DNA of 64,000 nt, taken from contig KB298595.1 of the NCBI GenBank assembly GCA_000328365.1, positions 102,421 to 166,420 on the forward strand, given 5' to 3'. Numbering within the stretch: the stretch's first letter is position 1; every line of letters begins with the position of its first letter. Positions 13,665 through 25,400 of the stretch are shown here, in pieces. Source of the DNA: Capitella teleta (lineage: Eukaryota; Annelida; Polychaeta; Capitellidae). The position numbers were made by a program, and so were the translations under genes. The notes below the pieces were generated by a model that was not told where the DNA came from, searched no databases, and saw only the letters and a program-made list of their open reading frames with translations.

Positions 13665-14500
13665 GATCATAGTACATCCAATATTCGTTGAAAAATAAAA
13701 TGTTCTTCGATGTTTGACTATAAGATATACACAGTCGTCTGAAGCTGGCCTAAATTCGACATGTGCCCAGAGTATATGTCACATGAGCTTTGATGTAGGC
13801 TGAGTTGTGATGTCTTGATCTCTGGTCGAAACAACGGACCCTGTAATGTTCCTGTTAAATACCACCAAATTGGTGACACGCGTGAACCTCCGTAGATATC
13901 TCGCGATACAATGATCTTCTCATTAATTTAGTTTAACAAACTGAATCCTCACGTTGACTAAGGGCGTGCACGTAATTTATGTTAGTTGGTTGCCTCTGTA
14001 ATGTTTGGTCTCATTCAGAATAAAGGACATCATCACATGTAGATCTGTCCCGAATCAGCCAAAGCACAGAAGCGACTGGTGGCAGGTCATTCATTATTGC
14101 GCCGATTGCCCAAAGGAAACAAATATTTGGCCGCAAATAACAGATACTGAATATTCGGTTGCATCACTATCGCCAGCCAAAACGACGATTTCAAGTGAAT
14201 AATTCCGTTCGCTTATCGCACCCTGCGCTGTTAACACCACTTGTATCGGGCGTTATGTTAATGTATTACATCATGGACAATTATTCCTGACTTGCAGGTG
14301 CATGTCGCGTATTTTGATCCGTGACCGGCGGGGGTGGAGGTCAAGGAGCGGCCTGTTGCCACTTCATTACGCCCTCGACAAATAGTGCAAGTAATTGAAG
14401 TAGATCGCTGTTCGATCCGGGTCCGGTGACCAATGTCGGACGCGTGGCCAGCTGCGACATCCCATCGCTTATCGACGCGTCGCCTGCATCGAGAGCAGAG

Positions 14501-14530
14501 TTAAAAGCCCGAGACGCACCACGCTAGCAC
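14501..14530 (+). promoter_or_regulatory. candidate core promoter of the orcokinin gene
   Basis: A TTAAAAG box at 14501-14507 lies about 100 bases upstream of the orcokinin start codon, at the right distance for initiation near 14530. The flanking 250 bases are GC-rich compared with the region to the left. This is an inference from position and composition only. Confidence 0.35.
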
Positions 14531-14607
14531 CAGACGAAGCGGCGAACTCGGCGAGGAATAAGACTTGGGCGAACTTCTTCCTGCTCTAACCCTCACATAC
14601 TCTGAAG

Positions 14608-17600
14608 ATGACACGACGGCTAGGCCTCTTGGCGGCCTTCACGTTGGTCCTCGGTTGCGCCGCTCTCCCGGCTGCTGTACAGGTGAGCAAAAGGGCACTG
14701 CAATCCTCCAGGACCTCACTCATTGTGTTCTCAAAATACATGTAAATGTTAAAAGGCCTGCTGCTGTTTTATTGTTAGCATTTTTTCATCTGCAAGAGTC
14801 GTTACACTCTTGTTGCGAGACAAATTTCTGTGAATTTTTTTTAACTTGTTTTTCTCGTAAATCTTTTCGTATTTTTAATGGAACTTGGGGTGAATCGCAA
14901 CTTCATCGCTATGCAATTCTATTTTTTTTTTTTTGTATCAAGTTGTCTATTTTTATTTGCGTTTTTGATTAGCGCGAGTTGCGCCTACCTCCCATCAAAT
15001 CAATTCCAAAGCAAAGACTTTCAAAGTAGGACAAATATAACACTAATAAAATGGTGCGTGCTGCTTCGTAACTCTCAGCGCGAATAAGTATATATGCTAT
15101 ATGTATATATGCATGCTATAGTATTACACAAAGTTCCAATAAACACAGCTCCGCTATTATGTACGCATAATTGCATCTCAATTAGATACGGAATCATGAG
15201 TTCTAAGAAACCCAAGACAGAAGGCGAAACGATTATTATGCTATTGCTCTACCCTACACCTATATCGACATAATTTCTACTGCATAATTGTGTCATCATA
15301 ATATATTATGTCAATCCTTCCACTCATTGTCCGTTCGCGATGCAGGTGTATATATTGTAATGAGGAAGTTTTTCAAAGTGATATGTGAACTAATTGTAAA
15401 ATTTCGGATTGCGCCATAATTCGGATTCTGGTCTGGATCCCAAAACGGGAGGAAGTGACGATCAGGTATGCTTGCAGTGTATATACACATGTAATTATGT
15501 TGACATTGAACACATCTTGAAGATCCGCTATTCCCGCTAGTATTACGCAATTGCTAGACAAATAAGGATCCAGTTGGTTTGTGCCTGGAGGGTTCAGCTA
15601 GTTTAGTTGATTGGGTGCCAAGTACAATGATCTGTAAACGCAATTCAGCCATTTAATTCTCTTTCAGATCATTAATTTCTTTGAACTTCCGTATGATCAC
15701 GGATAAGTGAGCAGATTTATTCTTACATAGAAATCATGTATAATTGGCACCGTTTCAAATGCAAGTTGCTCGGGGGGGGGAGGGGGGTGGTTCACTTTCA
15801 AAGTGGCTGTTGATGTCGCCACTTTCCGCGTCAAACAACTTTCGTCTACCGCTCTACCTGGATTCTACCCGAGGGTTTTTTTTTCCCGCCTCAGATCTCC
15901 GACGAGGGTCATATTTCAGCCGGTGCCAATAACACGGGTCGGTTGAGGGGATGGGGGCACTGATCCGGTCGGCGGGTGATAATAGCCCAATTAGGGTGAC
16001 GCAGTCAGGCCAGAGAGGCGGGGCAGATAGCCAGTGACTTGTGTAGCGCCGCCAGGTGCAGAAATGCAAGAAGAGGTTTGCATTTGCCAGGACAAACTCT
16101 TCGGGGAGACATGCTGCGATTAAATAAACAAGACAGCGTGCTCGACTCTCATGGATGACGACGTCGCTGACATTAACAGAGTAAAACATGCATGTAATAG
16201 AGCCGGAAAAAAAAGACGGAATATTTGCGCTCAGAATACGACTGAAAGCAGCATGTATGTTCGCTAGGGATCACAGCCATTGACGTATTTATGGGCTATT
16301 CGGATGGTCAACTCTGGCATCATATAATTTTCATATTAATCCAGGTAATTAAATCCGACTACCTTGTAATGTGTGCGCGCGTATAATTAGCCTTGAATTA
16401 CATCGCATTGCGCAATTCTTTGGCGATTTAATGCAGCCCCTGCCCACTAAAGATCTCTTGGGCCACATGATCGTTTATTACAGTCCGAGACAATACATCC
16501 TTGCGTGCACACAACGTCTGTTTCCGGAATCCTTCCTTGTGACGTCAGAGGTAACTTCCGCTGAAGACGAATTGGTCAGCGGGGACACCAGGTCCAGCTG
16601 CTGCACATGCGTCTAGGATGATCTGCTGATGTCATCTGACGTAGTTTAAATCATACCCCGTGATAGCCAGCAGCCTATCAGCGCAAACAAAAGGCTCTCG
16701 CTATGAGAAGTGAGATCGCTGTTATCACAATTGTCATTAACTCAACTAGACGCGTCCAGCATTCTGATCCTCTGGACTCAGCTGCGCTCTTATCCCTCGG
16801 ATCCGGTGAGGGATCCCATTCCCTACGTGACCAATGTCCTGACCAGTCGTTACGCGGGGCTTTCCGGGGTCGAGTGTGACGTACGATATCTGCTTCATCA
16901 AAAGTCAATGCGTGCCATAAACGTCTGGGGATGAATTGCACGTCGAATGCAAACGTTGCAAGGAGTTACCATGGTTACTACCAAGGTCATTGTGTGCGGA
17001 TCCCGGGTTGCGAATAACACCCCGCCCAAACAACCGGGCTTTATCGACGGCTGTTGCCATCAATGTCTCAAAAGGCATCGCTAATACCTCACAGCTCCGG
17101 ATTGTCCTTCATTAGGTGTCCCCTCATTTGACGAGTTCGTCGATGTACGGAGGGTGCATTCATCGCTCTCGGTCTTCGAGCCCCGGGTGACGAATAAACT
17201 GACACTATAGGCTCACGTAGTTATGCGTTCATTGGAAACAAAAGAACTCTATTGATGCGACTTACTTCCGCTCCTTATAGGCGTAAAGTATATCAAAGTG
17301 GAATTTTACCTGTGCCCTTCAGAAGCATACCGTAACAGAACTGTCCACGCAACGGTTAATTTTCCACCTCGCAATCGATGTTCCCGCAGCGACATTGTTC
17401 GTGTCATGTTCTTTGAAGTACATTGTTCTGGTGTTGAAGAATTCGATTGATGCTTTCCAGGAAATATGCAAGTCAGCCGGGTGCGAACTGATAAAACGGT
17501 TATAGGACCATGTCCTCGCATGCAAGGCGTAGACATCATACCAATTTTCACCACCTAAGATTTTCTCCTTCAATGTGCCCAAATTGTTTGAGCACACGTG

Positions 17601-20600
17601 AAACACGACAGAAAGTTTGAGTTTTTTAGTTTTCATTCGCACCAAAATAAATAAAATTTGTGAAATTTCGAGTTTAAATTTATTAAATCGTACAATAAAA
17701 GCCGCAAACCCCGGAAAGCTATGTTCATTGTCTCATTGGCTTGGTTTAAAAATCTACAATTTTTTGTTGGTTTCCCCTTTGGACAAGCTCCAGGCTACGT
17801 TTCCTAATTAATAATTTGACGGCGACATCAATTTCGTCCTTTTATGTGATGTTGAGATGAACATTTCTCGCTGTATGAGCAATAATTCTCAAACGTTCAT
17901 GTCCCCGAAGTATATTATTCGTCTGATTTCTAAAGAAATTGATGCGCATTTTGTCTGGAGTATCGAACGGCCTTTTGCTCTGCAAGTTTATTAACCTCGA
18001 GAATGAGCGAGTGCTTTAATATCAACCAAGGATAACTCCATTCGGGAAACATATCGAGGGGAACGGGAAGTTCACCATAGCTACATCATATATAGCAGCC
18101 ACGAAAGGGCGTGATCGTTCAATCTCGTTCTGTGTCGCTTCCCAGGGGTCAATTTCAGCGTCGATCAGCACGTGCCGACTGTATTTGCCTCAAAATGACA
18201 CCCCGTGGTGACATTCGGCATTGATAAAGGGTTAACGTGGTTCAAAAAAATATATATACTGAGGAACATCCCTATAAGTCTCACCTTTCAGTTATGAAGA
18301 AGCAGCCAACGAGTGTCCCTGAAGAAATCTGCATGCAGGTCGAACCTTCCAGGAATTGATAAATAAACCACGGAGTTGTACATGTTATTGGTCTACATAC
18401 CAAGTATAACAAGGGAAAGGCGTAACGTGTGACTGCGAATTGGGTTGGCCAATGCAAAATCCACACATTGCAAGCAATGCGTCCGGGTCTCTGAAACACA
18501 GCAACAACTGAAATGTCTAAAAGTGTTTGTAAAAATCTAACTCCCCAGCCCAATGGACTATTCAGGCGGATAGTGCGCGCATAATTCAGTTAAGTTGTGT
18601 ACTTGGCGCTGCATACAGGCATGCATGCAGGTGGGTGGGGTGCCCTTCTTCCTTCTGGCGCCACGCACTGAAGCGCACGAGCAAACACTACACGCCGCCC
18701 CCTCTAGTCCCGGTGCAATGCAATATCCACGACGCAAATATTTCCTTATGCCACGCCAGTGATCAGAAATCCGGATAATCCGATTTCGGACACACAGCCA
18801 TATTTATATCACTCGCTTAGCGAGAAGAAAAAATGGTAAGGAAAGGAGATGCATATAAGCGCTTGGGTGTATGCACAGAGAGGGCCGTGAAAACTTATGA
18901 CTCATAAATTGCAGAAGGAATGTGACTGAGTTGCTAATTTCGTGTATTAAGTTGATTAACTTATATACTGTGAGTGATTCCCGGTTGTCCAGCTCACATC
19001 TATGTATCACTGTATTATACTGTGGATGCGGCGTGGGTGTTACTTTATTTGAATTGGAGTAAACAGCGCCGTCAACGGCAGCTGACATCGTTTCCTTGGA
19101 AGGAAATACAATCAGTTAGCTCGGGCTTTTTGCTTTTGTGGCGGTGTTCATCGGCTGGTGGAGCGCATCAGTCACGGCGAGCGGTCGTCATCACCGCTCT
19201 CTTCATTCAATTGCCGATTGTTGCTTTGCGTTCTTCTACTGCTTCTTTTTCTCGTCGTAGTGTTAGCATAGAGTCATTTGCAGTGGATAATTCGCCATAG
19301 GGTGAACACAGTGCACCGTAGCCCGATGGGAACTTACCTAATGGAAGCCCTGAAGAGGCAACGGCGGATCCACGCAAGGGGACCGCTGGGGATGACAGCC
19401 GATCATACTTATACAAAAGCGCACTCCCCTGCCTTATACTTATCCGCGCCCTTAGCAACCCCAACGGTAAGCTTTTATATGGATGGGACATCGTTACAGC
19501 CAAGGATGCTTTGGCCTACTTCTGCCGCCCGAGATGAACTGAAATGAAATCGAAATGATTGAAAGAGGAGCGGCGTCTCACTGGAGACGGAATGAACATC
19601 GACTTTTCGCCCGCGGGTCAAACGTTGGTGATGCATCAAGCATGATGAGCATGTCGCACCGTTCCATCTCTCGCCCTCACACGCATACAGTGGCTGAATC
19701 AAACGACTCAATCTTGGCTCTCAATCACCCGGCTTGGTAAATTAAACGACTTCTCGGTTGGCGACTCTTTCTCCACTGATCAGTCGTCCATTTCGAATTA
19801 GCTCTCAGTTCGCAATCCGTTGAATGCTTAACGTTGACGTGAGCAACGCTTCGTGCATTGATCTGCGGAATTTACGTCGTTCTTCCGTCGCCAGACCAGC
19901 GTTGTCCGATAAGCTTGACGAATGGTGGTCATCAGGAGCGGACGATCCGCGGTCACATCGCTCTAACTCCTCTAATGAAAGCGCCAATTTGCACGCTCTG
20001 CTGCTGGGCCAACGACGCCGCTGCTCTTGGCTATCCGTCATCGTCGGCGGCGCTGGCTAATGATCTCCGGCTCAGCCAACGAATGAAAGACAATCAAGGT
20101 GGAATTTCGGCAGCTTTCTCTTGACATAAATCCATTGTTTGATGGACGCATCGGCAAATGCTCTTCAGACAACAGACACGCCACCTGAGTAAATTGACTC
20201 ACGAGAATGAGGAGGAAAAAAGTAATGATGATGAATCAGTTATTCTTGTAACAGATAGGCTAAGAGTACTTACTGATGACCATTATATCGACTGACCAAC
20301 ATCAGCGCGTGGTCATCCCTGACCCTAGGGTTCCCGTGTCAATTAATGACGTGCGGTTCGCTAAGTGACCATCGCGAATGCAACCTGCCACATACCCCTC
20401 TTGTAGCTCGCAAATCTGCCAGAACGGCAGATCTAAATGAAAACGATTGGCTCGTGTGGGCATTGCGCGTCATTGGACGACGCTAAAGGGGAACTGAACA
20501 GGAAGTGGACGACGGACATCGATCACTGAGTGATAATTAGGGGTTAATGGCGAAGGAGACGACGGAGGGCGACCAGCGCCACCCAGCGGATGCAAAGCAG

Positions 20601-22434
20601 CGCCTGCCGAATACATCATATTCAACGGGAGCAAATGATTGCGTCTAAAAGCTCCCAGAACGCGTGTTTGGTGCGGTCTTATGTGAGTTATTGCCGCATA
20701 AACAGGGCTCCTTAGTGTTGTAAATGTCGATAGGCGGCGCAGTTGTACATTGACAAAGGGTTACTTTGTCTTGGGGAACAACGATGGATTGACACTCGAG
20801 CAACAGGCTCAGACACCGGAAATGCATCACCATCATAATCGCTGTTTCTCAACTTCCGTTAATCAGCTTTGAGCTACGGTCAACGAAGAATGACCGATGG
20901 ATTAAAGGAGGCGATTAATAATGCATTGCAAGGATCAGCAGTCTAAACACCCGCTGTTGGTTGAAGGTATTTGAGTAGCAACACCTTGTTTGCAGCTAAA
21001 TAAATATACATTGGCAAGGAAGCCCACCTACCCATGCAAGTTCTTAACCACCTTTGACCTCCAAGAGTAGAATTGATCCACTTTGCCCAACTTTCCTTTC
21101 TGTTTAATGAATTCCACTCACTCTCTATATTGTTTTTATCACATCGGACCTTTGATAAACTTCCATCCTTGATGACCTGCAGATCATGTTAAGTATTCAG
21201 CGAATGCTTTACCCGAGCGTTTGAGTTCCATGATAGAGACCCTCCCTGGAGAAGCGATTTTAAGGCTGTGAACTCATGGAATATAACGCGTAGATAATAT
21301 AGATAATATATCGAGTGCTCAGCTTGGTAAAATACGCGAAAATAATCAACAATATTCCTTTTTTTTTTTTGTCCACAGAAAACTGAAGTGAAGAGATCCG
21401 TCCGAGATGACGAGCGTCGGGAGCTGGACACTCTTGGCGGTGGAAACGTACCGCTTTACGAGCGTGAACTGAATGACCGTGAACTGGATACATTAGGCGG
21501 TGGTCAAGTGCCCCTATTTGACCGACAGCTGGACTCATTGGGTGGTGGTTTTGTTCCTCTGTACGAAAGAGCACTGCACAACCGTCAACTTGACTCTCTG
21601 GGTGGTACTTTTATTCATCCAAGCAGAGACCTCGGCGATAACAAGCGTAGCTTTGACTCCATCGGACACATGAGCTCCTTCGGAGGTCTCAAGCGCAACT
21701 TTGATTCCATTGCTCACACGAGTTCCTTCGGAGGACTGAAGCGCAACTTTGATCCAATTGGTCACAGTTCGTCGTTTGGCGGATTCAAGCGTGCTTTCGA
21801 TTCCATCGGCCACAACAGCGCATTTGGTGGACTGAAGAAGCGTAAGAGGAGATCCATGGACGCCATTGACGGCTACAGCTCCTTCGGTGGCTTCGACAAG
21901 CGTAGTTTTGATGCCATTGACCACAACAGCGCCTTTGGTGGACTCGATAAACGCAACTTTGATCTCATCGGCCACGCTTCTGCCTTCGGTGGGCTGGACA
22001 AAAAGTCATTCGACCGCATCGGACACGTGAGCTCCTTTGGAGGCCTGGAAAAGAAAGCATTCGATCAGATCGGCGGTCTGAGTAACTTCGGTGGCTTTGA
22101 CAAAAAGGCATTCGATAATATTGGACATCAGAGCTCATTTGGAGGCTTGGAGAAGAAGTCGTTCGACCGGATTGGCGGCAACAGTGAATTTGGAGGACTT
22201 GAGAAGAAATCGTTCGACTCAATAGGACACCAGAGCTCTTTTGGAGGCTTGAAGAAGAGAGCTACGGAATTAGGTGAGTTGCATAGGGCTCTGGCGAAGA
22301 GAGGCCGTCTGGACCGTATTGACTCACCAAATGACTGGAGCTTCAAGCTCATGCCAAAGCTCAAGTCTAGAAGGTTCTCCTCCTACGTCCCAGGTGAGTT
22401 CGAACTGGCCGAGAGCATGTGGCGTTTGTCTTGA
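14608..22434 (+). CDS. orcokinin-type neuropeptide precursor (A- and B-type peptides)
   Basis: Two coding exons: 14608-14682 and 21379-22434, joined in phase 0 (CAG|GTGAGC donor, CCACAG acceptor), giving 376 aa. Exon 1 encodes a signal peptide ([19 protein letters not shown], cleavage near LPA-AVQ). Exon 2 starts KTEVKR and holds two blocks. The first (21421-21648) has four orcokinin B-like copies of the type [14 protein letters not shown], mostly bounded by single Arg. The second (21649-22260) has twelve orcokinin A-like copies such as [14 protein letters not shown] and [14 protein letters not shown], separated by KR or KK. None has an amidation Gly before the dibasic site. A non-repeat tail of about 57 residues follows. 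Secretion and cleavage by prohormone convertase are known for the family; tissue and receptor are unknown. Two strong donor sites near the 3' end (after 22273 and after 22393) could give other C-termini. Confidence 0.9.
14683..21378 (+). other. orcokinin intron 1 (6.7 kb)
   Basis: A 6696-base intron from a GTGAGC donor to an acceptor behind a T-rich tract. It contains GC-richer patches at about 15740-16180, 16700-17180 and 19130-20120, where short frames are open on both strands, but no domain or splice pattern could be supported. It may hold regulatory elements or an additional alternative exon. No transposon was recognised inside it. Confidence 0.6.
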
Positions 22435-25400
22435 CTGGTATGTGAACCATAATGCGAGTTGATGGGTTATGTGGCCTGACAACTCCTGTTATTTGAAATG
22501 CTGCCATCACAGAATGAAGATCGAGCATTTCTATAAGTTGTGTATCAAGGGAAGCACAAAAGCATGCTCAAATCTGCACACCCGCGTTTCCAATGCATTG
22601 AATATACCTTTGAGACAATCGATGCATTGGAAATGCAAGCAAAGAAATGACAATCATGTGCTTGAGGGCGATGTCAGACAGGTACGCCGCAGCGGCACGA
22701 AATCCTGTGTGCCTAGATGCTTGAAAGTACCAACAACAAAAACCAATTACATACGAACTATATACAGGGGGAGGTACCAGGTGGTTGCCTGTTTAACTGT
22801 TTGCAATTTTATGGCTGTACATAGTTCTCCCATTATCTTCACCCTTCTCTGTTCCTCCTCTTCCATAATCCGCATACTCATCCTTCTCTTCATGTTGCTT
22901 CTGTCTCAAGCAACACCTTTATATCTCAACGGCTCTACCTCAACCCCCTCCTCCTCCTTCTCCTCCTCTTCCTCTTTTTCCTCCTTCTCTTCCTCCTCCT
23001 CCTCCTCCTCCTCCTCCTCCTCCTCCTCCTCCTCCTCCACCTCCTCCTCAACTTTCTCCTTTTCATCTTCCTCCTCATTCTCATCCTCATCCTCTTTCCC
23101 CTTCTCCTCTGCCGCTCCTCCTTCATTTCTTTCTTCTCTTCTCACCGTTCTCCTCCTCACCGCAAGATCCATCGTCGCCCACTCCATCAAGCGCGCATGT
23201 TTTCGCTACTTAACGAGATGACTCCCTTCCAAAACCAGTTTTATCCTCGTCGTTCCCGCTGACGAACAGCGGATTGAGGACCTAAAAATCGGTTCTGATT
23301 AGTCCTGGTCTCTGACCCACGAATGCCAGCGAGTGACGAAACATCATGTAAGTAGAAACATTTGCAGCGCTGGCCGACTAAGGCGGAAAATCTCTCTGGT
23401 GAGTCTGTGCATGGATCTCACAATGTTAATTTCGTAATCGGCAGTGTCGATTTCGAAATTAAGATTGTCGATTTCGATATTCCATTCTCATAATGCACAG
23501 TATAATCATGAAATCCGTATTAATCCGTGTGCATCATGAGTAATGTCACGCATGTTGAACATTTTTTTGGTTCGTCGGGGTTTTGCTGTTGAGAGTGCGC
23601 TGACAGTGTAATTCCATTCCACAGGGCATGACGGAAAGTAGACGCGGCCAACACAACCATTCAGCTTTTACAGGTACTGCGTACACTGCATACACAAGCG
23701 AACAATTTAGCGCATTGTTCTCTTGCAATGCGCCCATGGGAATGATGTCCCAGGGCAAGAACAACGTTTGTTTCCTTCGTTGCATGCTCGCTTTCATTGT
23801 ATCTATAATCGAGATTTTACTCATTGGGCTACTAAGGGTGATGACGCTTATTAGCGAGAGATCTTCTACCATGATGCAAATGTTACACCTCTAATATATC
23901 TGATAGCTCTATAATAATATGGCATATAGGTACATTAGTTATATTGGACACAAAATAGCGGGAATTACAAATGATTGACACATAATGATCTTTATCTTTT
24001 AAGATTAATCGAGAAAACAAAAATACTCTCACTGGCCAATGTTGACTACATGTATGATGCTCGTAGTTTTGAGAGCCTGAAGTTGTTAGATTTTGTTACT
24101 TCTGTGACACTTGTGATTTCTTTTGTAGAATTGAGCAGGGGGTGACTGCTGCTGCTAACTTCTACTCCAACACAGAACCGACGTCACATCCACTCTGCCA
24201 TCAACGAATCCTTGATTTTACAGCGACGAGGACTGAGAAGACTCACCCTTTTGCACAAAACCCTCTAATATTGGCTTCCTCCCTTAATTTCTATGGCTGT
24301 ATAAAACGCAATTTTATTCATTTATCAGCAATAAATATGAAATACAGCCCAACCCTCAATCTAGCGGTTCTGTCCTAACTTATTCCACAATCGAAATAAA
24401 TCTACTCAGAATGGTTATCAGAATTACGATTAATTACGTAATTGTTAGTTAAGAAATATCCTTCCTTTGAAGTTGTCATGCGTTGTGTATTGTGGAGATG
24501 TCAAACCTCGTTTCGTGACCTGAAAATTTTACTTACCAGAGTTTTGGATTGTTTCGTCATTTGCTCACGAGACATGAGCGATAATTTGGCTAATTAGGTA
24601 AAAATGAGTTATGAAAGAACAGCTCGTAATAAAGCATTTCAATGGTTCTAAAATTCTCTTTGTTCCTTTATATACGTAGCACTTCGATGGAATTGAAAGA
24701 AGTCTTGCCTTATACAATCGCATGTTATTCATGAAACCCAGGTTTTAGCAGTTGGTTCTGCTGAGTTCCACCCACTATCGACGATATGTCAGAGGTATGC
24801 GCGTAGGCGCCACGTTCGTCAGTCGGATAACATGAAAAGTCCGTTTCAGGTCGTGGGTGACAAATACTTTTGTTTCTATTGCACTCGGGAAACCAGCCCG
24901 AATCAGGTCGAATTCTGCACCATCTATCAGAAACAAAGTTCCGCAGTAATAGTTGAGCTCATTGGATGGATTGCAGCTCAGTATTAGTACACGATTACAC
25001 CAATTATATTTGTTTTAAAGAGGGAACACCATTTAGCAAAACCTCCGATGCTGGGCTGTTATTCATCAGTCTGTGAACACCGAAGGTGATTAGTGTGGAC
25101 GTATTTGCACAACGTACGATATGGGCATAAAGCCACAACGACAACAATAGATCAGATGAGATGTATCCTTCATCGCAATAACATTGACATAGCGTGAATA
25201 AACCTTAATGAAGGATTGGCGCCTGTGGATATAGCGGGTAATGACCTGTGGGTGACCAACTTTTTTGACTAGAAGACCTATTATTATGTTAAGTCAGAAG
25301 AAATTTCCAAGTGATGCTGAGAAAAGCTCGGATAACGTCGTAAAAGTTTGTGCAATGGAACAAATTATATTTGCGTTGACGAAAGAACCCCCAACTTTTG

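Larger units (their letters stand above)
1275..14500. other. gene-poor region
   Basis: About 13 kb with no gene that I can support. It is AT-rich, with homopolymer and short-unit repeats: poly-T/poly-G at 2219-2250, poly-A at 2619-2641, and an AAAAC-rich run at about 3096-3152. Short open frames occur on both strands but show no family motif and no consistent splice pattern. Two weak exon-like items inside it (4255 and 5930) and one repeat copy (6354) are listed separately. Distal regulatory DNA for the orcokinin gene may lie here, but nothing marks it. Confidence 0.6.

Noticed and set aside
14565-14972. 135-codon frame overlapping orcokinin exon 1
   Set aside because: It is a different frame from the signal peptide and runs into the intron; the in-frame splice to the peptide array is far better supported.
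21421-22260. CRISPR-like or satellite array
   Set aside because: The repeat units are in frame, diverged at codon third positions and separated by dibasic codons; this is a neuropeptide array in a eukaryotic gene.
22469-23221. 250-codon plus-strand frame after the orcokinin gene
   Set aside because: Most of its length is the polypyrimidine tract read as poly-Ser; the rest lacks any motif.
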